Below are positions 1-5,402 of a DNA stretch of 11,772 nt, one piece after another; positions within the stretch are counted from its first letter, which is position 1, and the number at the start of each line of letters is the position of its first letter. The position numbers and the translations under genes were made by a program. Source of the DNA: Candidatus Poribacteria bacterium (GTDB lineage Bacteria; Poribacteria; WGA-4E; PCPOR2b); the NCBI GenBank assembly GCA_027296925.1, contig JAPUIP010000846.1, positions 1 to 11,772 on the forward strand. Direction: 5' to 3'. The notes below the pieces were generated by a model, which was not told where the DNA came from, ran no database searches, and saw nothing but the letters and a program-made list of their open reading frames with translations.

Positions 1-1498
1 CCGTACCGGCAACCTTAAAGTCCATGTCACCGAGGAAATCTTCCGTACCCAACATATCCGTCAAGATCACTTCGCGATCTTCTTCTTTAATCAATCCAAC
101 ACCCACGCCGGCAACCGGTTTTTTGATGGGCACACCGCCGTCCATTAACGCGAGGGTCGCGCCACACACAGTCGCCATGGAGGAAGAGGCATTCGATTCC
201 AGGATTTCCGATACAACGCGGATGGTGTAGCGAAAATCATCCCGATCGGGAATCACAGGTGAGATTGCTTTTTCTGCAAGGGCGCCATGGCCAATCTCCC
301 TTCGTCCTGGGCCCATAATTCGCTTCACTTCGCCGGTACTGTAGGGCGGAAAATTGTAGTGCAGAAAGAATGCATTCCGAACCTCGCCGGTCAGTGACCG
401 ATTCACATCTTCGTCACCTTTGGTACCCAGTGTCGCCACACAAAGCGCTTGGGTCTGTCCGCGCGTAAAGAGTGCTGAACCGTGTACACGCGGCAGAATT
501 GCAACTTCGCCTGAAATTAGTCGAATATCTTTGACGCCACGTCCATCAACACGTTTCCCTTCGTTCAAGATTGACTGACGCATCTCTTCCTTCTCAATGT
601 CACTCAATATCGAGAGCGCATCCTTCGTCACTTCAGGTGTTTCTTCTTCCAATTCCACATCATCAAGGACCGCTGATAACACATCTTCCTGAACCTGCTC
701 AAGATAGCCTTCCCGGTCTTGCTTGTCATCCATGCCGATCGATTCGCGAATCTTGACTGTCGCGAGGCTCCGAATGCGTGAGTTCAGCGCTGCATCAATC
801 TCTTTCACCTTGTACTCGCGGGTGGGCTTTCCATCAACGGCAACTAAGCCGTCCTGAAGTTTGATAATCTCCTTAATCTCCTGGTGGGCTGCCACAATCG
901 CATCAATCACCTCATCCTCCGGTACTTCATGTGCGCCACCTTCAACAGACATCACGGCATCTGCCGTACCACTCACGAAAAATTCCAATTCACATCGCTC
1001 TAATTCTTCATAAGTCGGATTGATGACAAATTCCCCGTCTAACCTTCCAATTGTGACAGCACCGACAGGGCCGTTAAACGGTATATCCGAAATACTCAGC
1101 ACTGCCGACGTCCCGATTAAGGCAGGAACATTAGCGGGATGGACCTGGTCCGAAGAGAGGACCGTACACATCACCTGAACTTCCGACTTGTTGTAATTTG
1201 TCGGGAAGAGCGGTCGGATACAATGATCAATCAGACGCGCTGTCAAGAGTTCGTTCACTCCCGGGCGCGGCTCACGTCTGCCATACACGCTGGGGATTCG
1301 TCCCGCTGCATAAGATTTTTCACGATAGTCAACAGTTAACGGGAAGAAATCAAGACCCGTTTCCCCCTTTTCAGCGACTACTGCCACTAAGACAACCGTT
1401 CCACCGTATTGTACCCAAGCGGCTCCATCTGCTTGTTTGGCAACCTTACCTGTCTCGATTGAGAGTTTTTCACTCCCAAGTTGCATTTCGACTTTCAA
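1..1498 (-). CDS. pnp: Polyribonucleotide nucleotidyltransferase (PNPase), 3' end outside the window
   Basis: PNPase is a trimeric 3'-to-5' phosphorolytic exoribonuclease that releases nucleoside diphosphates during mRNA decay. About 499 codons are present of a family length near 700. The first RNase PH core is recognised by FFPLTVDYREKSYAAGRIP (about residues 55-75) and ARLIDHCIRPLFP. An all-helical spacer follows, then the second RNase PH core starting near RVDGRG, with HYNFPPYSTGE, GRREIGHGAL and the active-site segment GDMDFKVAG at residues 490-498, just before the window edge. The KH and S1 RNA-binding domains must lie outside. The start is taken as TTG because AGGAGG lies 7 bases upstream; the next ATG, four codons in, is too far from it. 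The first core has YGRR where FFRR or FFKR is usual. It follows rpsO by 35 bases, the standard rpsO-pnp pairing. Identity is very secure. Confidence 0.97.
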   Translation of the reverse strand, partial: MKVEMQLGSEKLSIETGKVAKQADGAAWVQYGGTVVLVAVVAEKGETGLDFFPLTVDYREKSYAAGRIPSVYGRREPRPGVNELLTARLIDHCIRPLFPTNYNKSEVQVMCTVLSSDQVHPANVPALIGTSAVLSISDIPFNGPVGAVTIGRLDGEFVINPTYEELERCELEFFVSGTADAVMSVEGGAHEVPEDEVIDAIVAAHQEIKEIIKLQDGLVAVDGKPTREYKVKEIDAALNSRIRSLATVKIRESIGMDDKQDREGYLEQVQEDVLSAVLDDVELEEETPEVTKDALSILSDIEKEEMRQSILNEGKRVDGRGVKDIRLISGEVAILPRVHGSALFTRGQTQALCVATLGTKGDEDVNRSLTGEVRNAFFLHYNFPPYSTGEVKRIMGPGRREIGHGALAEKAISPVIPDRDDFRYTIRVVSEILESNASSSMATVCGATLALMDGGVPIKKPVAGVGVGLIKEEDREVILTDMLGTEDFLGDMDFKVAGT

Positions 1499-1505
1499 TA
1501 TCTTT

Positions 1506-1511
1506 CCTCCT
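1506..1511 (-). promoter_or_regulatory. Ribosome binding site that sets the TTG start of pnp
   Basis: AGGAGG on the minus strand, a full Shine-Dalgarno match, lies 7 bases before the TTG at 1498. The alternative ATG at 1486 would have a 19-base spacing, so TTG is preferred. Confidence 0.8.
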
Positions 1512-1533
1512 CACAACGTTCTACGGTGGCTCA

Positions 1534-1824
1534 CTAGCTTCTCCTGCCTGAAATCGTGTCACGAATTCCAAGTCGGGTAATCAGATTTCGATACCGTTGA
1601 ACATTCTGTCTGTAGAGATAGCGCAATAAGCGGCGTTGTTTACTCACGAGCCTGTACAGTCCTTGTCTCGAATGATGATCTTTCCTATGTGTCCGAAAAT
1701 GTTCTGTCAACTCCCGGATGTGGGTATTGATAATTGCGACTTGCACTTCGGTAGAGCCGGTATCGCCATCATGTGTTTTGTATTCTTCGATGAGTGACTT
1801 TTTCCTCTCAACCGCCAAAGCCAT
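1534..1824 (-). CDS. rpsO: 30S ribosomal protein S15
   Basis: S15 is a primary 16S rRNA-binding protein of the 30S platform and also touches the 50S subunit in bridge B4. The 96 residues carry the family pattern throughout: a DTGS-EVQVAI segment near residues 20-30, LTEHFRTHRKDHHSR near 39-53 (the rRNA-binding helix-loop), then LVSKQRRLLRYL and RYRNLITRLGIR. The family is usually 88-89 residues, so there is a short tail after LGIR (DTISGRRS). The usual proline of GSPEVQ is threonine here. The ATG start is supported by a strong AGGGAGGTGA ribosome binding site whose GGAGG lies 9 bases upstream. A promoter candidate lies upstream, so rpsO-pnp may have its own transcript besides read-through from ribF. 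In several bacteria S15 represses its own translation through a leader structure; the leader here is only about 55 bases and I cannot identify a known S15 fold in it. Confidence 0.97.
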   Translation of the reverse strand: MALAVERKKSLIEEYKTHDGDTGSTEVQVAIINTHIRELTEHFRTHRKDHHSRQGLYRLVSKQRRLLRYLYRQNVQRYRNLITRLGIRDTISGRRS

Positions 1825-1833
1825 ACGGATTCA

Positions 1834-1838
1834 CCTCC
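1834..1838 (-). promoter_or_regulatory. Strong ribosome binding site of rpsO
   Basis: GGAGG within AGGGAGGTGA on the minus strand, 9 bases before the rpsO ATG. It is one of the two best anti-16S matches in the window, as expected for a ribosomal protein made in large amounts. Confidence 0.8.
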
Positions 1839-1884
1839 CTTCTGGCATCTTGCTCATACACTGTTTTCTTCGCATATACGGGTT

Positions 1885-1914
1885 AATATACCACAAACCG
1901 GAGCGGTTTGTAAA
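1885..1914 (-). promoter_or_regulatory. Candidate sigma70-type promoter for rpsO-pnp
   Basis: On the minus strand TTTACA (1909-1914; TTGACA with one mismatch) and TATATT (1885-1890; TATAAT with one mismatch) are separated by 18 bases. The -35 hexamer directly follows the ribF stop codon, so the promoter sits in the only long gap before rpsO. Transcription would start near 1878 and give a leader of about 55 bases. Many bacteria have an internal promoter at this position. It is based on pattern only, with no experimental support. Confidence 0.55.
1893..1911. repeat. Perfect 8-bp inverted repeat inside the rpsO promoter candidate
   Basis: ACAAACCG and CGGTTTGT are separated by three bases. The dyad fills most of the -35/-10 spacer and overlaps the last bases of the -35 hexamer. 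It could be a protein operator, or in ribF read-through RNA an 8-bp hairpin. No T-tract follows, so it is not a standard intrinsic terminator. Confidence 0.6.
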
Positions 1915-2847
1915 TCAATTTTTCGCCCGACTCAGCATTGCTTTAGCGTTCGCAACGTCCTGTTTAATCTGATTCACTAACGCCTCCGGATTTGGGAAAG
2001 CCTGTTCGTCACGAATCCTTTCGATAAAGAAAGTCTCGATCTCTTTTCCGTAGGCTAGTCCCGAGAAATCAAAGAGATGACTTTCAATTTGAAACTTCAC
2101 CCCATCGAACGTCGGTCTGGTTCCCATGTTCAGTACACCATCAAACATCTGACCCTCGAGTTTTGCGCGAATCGCGTAAACCCCGTTCGGTGGCAACATC
2201 TGCTCGCCGGCATTGATATTGGCGGTGGGAAATCCAATCTTGTGTCCGCGTCCTTCCCCCTTGACCACCTCACCGGTGATCGCGTATCGACGCCCAAGCA
2301 GTTGGGCTGCCAAATTGAGATCGCCGTTCCCAATCGCCTCACGAATCCTTGTGCTATGAACAGGGATGCCATGAAGTTGCGTCGGACCAACGATTGTTAC
2401 GCCTAACTGATGCCTCTCGCCAAGCTGCTTCAAAATCTCGGCGGTGCCAGATCGTCCCTTGCCAAAGTGCCAATCATAGCCAACAACGACCTGTTTGGCA
2501 TGCAATCGCTGCAGCAGCACCTGTTGAACAAAGGTATCCGGCGACATCTGTTGCAGCATCCCATCAAAGCGAGCAAACACAACGATATCAACGCCAAGCT
2601 GTTGCAATATCTCAATTTTCTGGGAAAGGGAAGTTAAGGCGGGGGGACATCTTTCAGGAGCCAGGAACGCCAGCGGGGAAGGGTGGAATGCCAGCACAAG
2701 CCCCGGCAACTTCAGCGCTTCTGCTTGTGTTAATACCTGCCGAAGGACGGCTTGATGTCCAATATGCAATCCATCGAACACACCAACGGTGACAATCAAT
2801 TCCTGGCGAAGCGTCGAAAGATCTTCTAGGTTGTAGAAAATTTGCAC
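1915..2847 (-). CDS. ribF: Bifunctional riboflavin kinase / FAD synthetase
   Basis: RibF phosphorylates riboflavin to FMN and adenylylates FMN to FAD in the cytoplasm. At 310 residues it has the usual length. The N-terminal nucleotidyltransferase module shows GVFDGLHIGH (22-31), GYDWHFGKGRSG (123-134) and STRIRE (165-170). The C-terminal flavokinase module shows the KIGFPTANI loop (203-211), NGVYA (221-225), GTRPTF (242-247) and ESHLFDF (255-261). Both activities therefore look intact. The start is GTG, preceded by GGAG at 8 bases; no in-frame ATG lies nearby. It follows truB by 52 bases, and a possible hairpin brackets the ribosome binding site and start codon. No FMN riboswitch consensus is visible. 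Its place between truB and rpsO is common, although its role in translation is indirect. Confidence 0.97.
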   Translation of the reverse strand: MQIFYNLEDLSTLRQELIVTVGVFDGLHIGHQAVLRQVLTQAEALKLPGLVLAFHPSPLAFLAPERCPPALTSLSQKIEILQQLGVDIVVFARFDGMLQQMSPDTFVQQVLLQRLHAKQVVVGYDWHFGKGRSGTAEILKQLGERHQLGVTIVGPTQLHGIPVHSTRIREAIGNGDLNLAAQLLGRRYAITGEVVKGEGRGHKIGFPTANINAGEQMLPPNGVYAIRAKLEGQMFDGVLNMGTRPTFDGVKFQIESHLFDFSGLAYGKEIETFFIERIRDEQAFPNPEALVNQIKQDVANAKAMLSRAKN

Positions 2848-2881
2848 AATTCAATCTCCAGGGACCGACGATTGAGAATTG
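2847..2881 (-). promoter_or_regulatory. ribF: Possible hairpin over the ribF translation start
   Basis: On the minus strand CAAT plus TCAATC (with two unpaired bases between them) can pair with GATTGA plus ATTG, giving ten base pairs around a 13-base loop. Most of the GGAG ribosome binding site sits at the loop edge, and the first base of the GTG start closes the stem. The pairing is read from the sequence; a regulatory role is inference. Confidence 0.35.
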
Positions 2882-2899
2882 TCAGGTCAAAGCCAACTG

Positions 2900-3604
2900 C
2901 TAATTCAGCAGGTCAATAACCACATCAATCGGTGTCACAGCTTGATCGGCAAGCGACGGGATACGCTCAAGACAATCAAGCGTGTGTGAATCCACAATAT
3001 GGAATACCCCGGACCGCGTTCGGGTGAGTTGAGAAAGATGGCCGCCACATCCCAACACGGCCCCCATATCGGCGGCGAGCACGCGAATATATGTCCCTTT
3101 AGAACAGACAACTCGAAAACGAACTTCGGGTATATTGATGGATAGAATCTCAAGCGATTCGATCAGGACCTTTCTCGGTGGCCGTTGAACTTCGATACCT
3201 CGACGAGCCAATTTGTATAAGCGCTTGCCTTTATGTTTGACCGCCGAGAACATTGGCGCAATCTGTTCAATTTCCCCAACAAACTGCTGGGATACCGATT
3301 GAATCTGGCCGGGAGTGATCTGGCTTGTGTCGGTCATTTCGAGAATGCGTCCACTGGCATCAAGAGTATCTGTTGTGGTGCCCAATATCAGCGTGCCTTC
3401 GTACCCCTTTGTGCCAACCTGCAACGCTTCAAATAGCTTCGTTGCATCTCCTAGACAGATAAGCAAAACTCCCGTCGCATCTGGATCCAGTGTGCCTCCG
3501 TGTCCTGCCTTACTTACGTTTAACAAACGCTTCACGCGATCCACGGCTTGTCGCGAAGTGAGCTGGGGGGGTTTGTTGAGGTTAAGAATACCATGAATCC
3601 GCAT
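2900..3604 (-). CDS. truB: tRNA pseudouridine-55 synthase, short form without a PUA-type tail
   Basis: TruB converts U55 of the tRNA T-arm to pseudouridine. From the chosen ATG the protein has 234 residues. It begins with the typical GILNLNKPPQLTS segment, then GHGGTLDPDATG with the catalytic aspartate at residue 40. APMFSAVKHKGKRLYKLARRG and SKGTYIRVLAADMG follow, the latter with the LGCGGHLSQLTRTRSG segment. Escherichia and Bacillus enzymes exceed 300 residues because of a C-terminal RNA-binding domain; here the frame ends soon after the catalytic domain. The reading frame is open upstream to 3754, overlapping the previous gene, but homology starts only at the chosen ATG. No clear ribosome binding site precedes any candidate start, so the N-terminus is less certain than the identity. 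Confidence 0.95.
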   Translation of the reverse strand: MRIHGILNLNKPPQLTSRQAVDRVKRLLNVSKAGHGGTLDPDATGVLLICLGDATKLFEALQVGTKGYEGTLILGTTTDTLDASGRILEMTDTSQITPGQIQSVSQQFVGEIEQIAPMFSAVKHKGKRLYKLARRGIEVQRPPRKVLIESLEILSINIPEVRFRVVCSKGTYIRVLAADMGAVLGCGGHLSQLTRTRSGVFHIVDSHTLDCLERIPSLADQAVTPIDVVIDLLN

Positions 3605-3684
3605 GGTGGCAGGATCGGACGACTGGACACAGTACAATGAATCCGTCGACAACATTTGGCTTAGTGATGAGCAAACATCAATGC

Positions 3685-4668
3685 CTAAACCGATTTGGGG
3701 TTGCTGAGCCGCCGTTGAGTACTTTCCACAAGCTGCGCAATCGCCTCGTCGCAAGGTGCCTCAATCTCACAACCGGCAGCGCGTTGATGGCCGCCGCCGC
3801 CGAATTCGGCAACAATTTCGCCAACATCGATGAACGACTTACTTCGCAGGCTGGCCTTTGACTTCCCATCTTCAAGTTCGCTGACGAGAATTGCGACTTC
3901 AACGCTATCAATCGAACGAATATGGTTAATGAACCCATCCACGTCCTCTCGAGTCGTTCCGGTTTTACGGAACATCTCCTGCGTCGCGCACAACCACGCA
4001 ATCTTGCCATCCGGCGCGATACCGATTGTTTTAAGCACTTCACCGAGCAGGTGGACGGTCCCGATCGGCACCGTTTCGTACACCAGGCGATACACCTCAT
4101 CGACCGAGATATCCTCCTCAATGAGATCGGCAGCGACACGGTGAGCCGCCGGCGTCGAGTTTGAGTATCGGAAACAGCCCGTATCGAACATGACGCCCGT
4201 ATAAAGGCAAAGCGCTCGCTCCTTGCCGATCGGACTTCCGTGTTGCCGTATCAGCCGATAGATGATTTCGGAGGTCGATGCAGCCTCGACTTCAACCAAG
4301 TTATAATCTCCAAACAGATCGGCAGTAGCGTGGTGATCGATGTTAACCGTTGCTTTGATTGGAATCAAGGTGCGAGAAAGGTCTTCGCCAATTCGGTTCA
4401 ACATCCCCGCATCGAGGACCACCAAAATTTCAGGAGAGTCACCTTGATATGCGTCCGGGGTCAGAATTTCATCGCAGAAGGGGAGGAACTGATAGATTCT
4501 CGGCGTGGCGTCCGTGTTAACAATCTTGACCTGTTTTCCCAAGTCTTTGAGGAAGGAATAAAGCGCCAATTCGGCTCCAAGCGCATCACCATCGGGATTG
4601 ATGTGCGTGGAAAGCGCAAAAGACTGATGCTGATCAAATACCTGCAAGATTGCTTGATAATCTTCCAT
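3685..4668 (-). CDS. nrnA: DHH/DHHA1 phosphoesterase, NrnA-like (oligoribonuclease / pAp phosphatase)
   Basis: Members of this family degrade 2-5 nt RNA fragments to mononucleotides and often dephosphorylate pAp; some act on linear or cyclic dinucleotides. The 327 residues show the metal-binding motifs in order: THINPDGDALG (21-31; H22, D26, D28), VVLDAG (D86), DHH (111-113) and GVMFDTG (D162). The C-terminal DHHA1 domain ends in GGGGHQRAAG (290-299), the substrate-binding loop. All expected catalytic residues are present. The ATG lies 10 bases after the rbfA stop and has no visible ribosome binding site, so translational coupling to rbfA is likely. This position between rbfA and truB is common. 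It complements PNPase, which leaves short oligonucleotides. The exact substrate (nanoRNA, pAp or pApA) cannot be decided from sequence. Confidence 0.9.
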   Translation of the reverse strand: MEDYQAILQVFDQHQSFALSTHINPDGDALGAELALYSFLKDLGKQVKIVNTDATPRIYQFLPFCDEILTPDAYQGDSPEILVVLDAGMLNRIGEDLSRTLIPIKATVNIDHHATADLFGDYNLVEVEAASTSEIIYRLIRQHGSPIGKERALCLYTGVMFDTGCFRYSNSTPAAHRVAADLIEEDISVDEVYRLVYETVPIGTVHLLGEVLKTIGIAPDGKIAWLCATQEMFRKTGTTREDVDGFINHIRSIDSVEVAILVSELEDGKSKASLRSKSFIDVGEIVAEFGGGGHQRAAGCEIEAPCDEAIAQLVESTQRRLSNPKSV

Positions 4669-4678
4669 AGCGGCGGAA

Positions 4679-5080
4679 CTAAATGGTTTCGATTACCTCG
4701 TCGTCAGATCCTGAATCGCGTCCGAGTCTCTCTTCTTGGGCACCCGCTTGCTTGAGGAGGCGATCTATTTGCATCAATTGATCCACTGAGTTGTCTAACT
4801 CAAAACGCAACTCAGTGGCGTGACGTAAACCAATCCGTTTCGCAACCACACGCCGTAGAAAGCCGGCAGCACTCCTGAGCCCCGCTATGGAGTCTCTTTT
4901 CCGCTTCTTGTCGCCAACAACACTTACCTTGACATCCGCATACCGCAAATCCGGAGAAACTTCAACCTGAGAGACGGTGCAGAACCTGACCCGTGGGTCT
5001 TTTAGTTCTCGCTGAATAGCCTCGCTTAATTCTCTCTGTATGAGCACGCTCACCCGATCCACACGTCTTCTTTCGTCCAT
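4679..5080 (-). CDS. rbfA: Ribosome-binding factor A, 30S maturation factor
   Basis: RbfA binds immature 30S subunits near the 5' end of 16S rRNA and helps late maturation, notably in the cold. From the chosen ATG it has 133 residues. A single KH-type fold is indicated by RRVDRVSVLIQREL at the N-terminus, then KDPRV, VEVSPDLRYADVKVSV, GFLRRVVAKRIGLRHATEL and DRLLKQ. A charged tail of about 20 residues (many D and E) follows. A longer frame begins with TTG at 5107 inside ylxP, but homology starts at RRVDRV. GGGAG four bases before the ATG at 5080 also favours the shorter form, although that spacing is a little tight. The ribosome binding site overlaps the end of ylxP, suggesting coupling. Identity is secure; the start is probable. 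Confidence 0.95.
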   Translation of the reverse strand: MDERRRVDRVSVLIQRELSEAIQRELKDPRVRFCTVSQVEVSPDLRYADVKVSVVGDKKRKRDSIAGLRSAAGFLRRVVAKRIGLRHATELRFELDNSVDQLMQIDRLLKQAGAQEERLGRDSGSDDEVIETI

Positions 5081-5090
5081 GATTCTCCCA

Positions 5091-5375
5091 TCACGAGAGG
5101 ATTTCAATCTCGTAGTCCGTCAATTCTGCCAGACAGGTCTCTTCGATAAAGTTGACCACATAAGACAGAACCCGGTTGAGATGCCTTGAATTATTTGAAA
5201 TGGATACGACGCCAAGTACAGCCTGTTGATGAGCATCCAGGGCGTCAACTTCAGCCACAGCGATGTTAAAGCGATTTTTCAGTTGATCGGTGACGCTTTT
5301 GACAATCTGCCGCTTCTGTTTGAGCGAATGGCTTTCTGAAATTCTCAACCAGATTGTACAGATTCCGATATGCAT
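5091..5375 (-). CDS. ylxP: YlxP-like protein (DUF503), function not established
   Basis: This is a 94-residue protein of the DUF503/YlxP family, commonly found between infB and rbfA. It starts MHIGICTIWLRI and has the diagnostic SHSLKQKRQIVKSV segment near residues 16-29, then VAEVDALD and LGVVSISN. The pattern suggests a small alternating alpha/beta fold. The biochemical role is unknown; its steady neighbours suggest ribosome assembly or initiation, which is inference by context. The ATG at 5375 is preferred because the family begins at this methionine. A TTG two codons upstream is possible, and neither has a clear ribosome binding site. The 27-base gap to infB holds two short palindromes, and the 3' end nearly abuts rbfA. 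Confidence 0.87.
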   Translation of the reverse strand: MHIGICTIWLRISESHSLKQKRQIVKSVTDQLKNRFNIAVAEVDALDAHQQAVLGVVSISNNSRHLNRVLSYVVNFIEETCLAELTDYEIEILS

Positions 5376-5376
5376 A

Positions 5377-5401
5377 GACAATTGTCGATTGACAGTCTGT
5401 C
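5377..5401. repeat. Two adjacent short palindromes in the infB-ylxP gap
   Basis: GACAATTGTC (5377-5386, perfect 10-bp palindrome) and GACAGTCTGTC (5391-5401, five-base arms around one base) are separated by four bases. Together they fill the gap between the infB stop and the ylxP start. Their arms are similar (GACA/TGTC). No T-tract follows. The role is unknown and chance is possible. Confidence 0.5.
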
Positions 5402-5402
5402 T

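Noticed and set aside
1893..1911. Inverted repeat after ribF as an intrinsic terminator.
   Set aside because: No run of T follows on either strand, so it does not fit a Rho-independent terminator.
3600..3612. GCCACCATG before truB matches the eukaryotic start consensus.
   Set aside because: All genes here are bacterial in order and content; the match is coincidental.
4240..4755. A 171-codon plus-strand frame opposite nrnA and rbfA.
   Set aside because: It is antisense to two genes with clear families and shows no protein features of its own; it is a shadow frame.
5091..5107. TTG at 5107 as the rbfA start, overlapping ylxP.
   Set aside because: The extra nine residues have no family match and the ATG at 5080 has its own GGGAG sequence.
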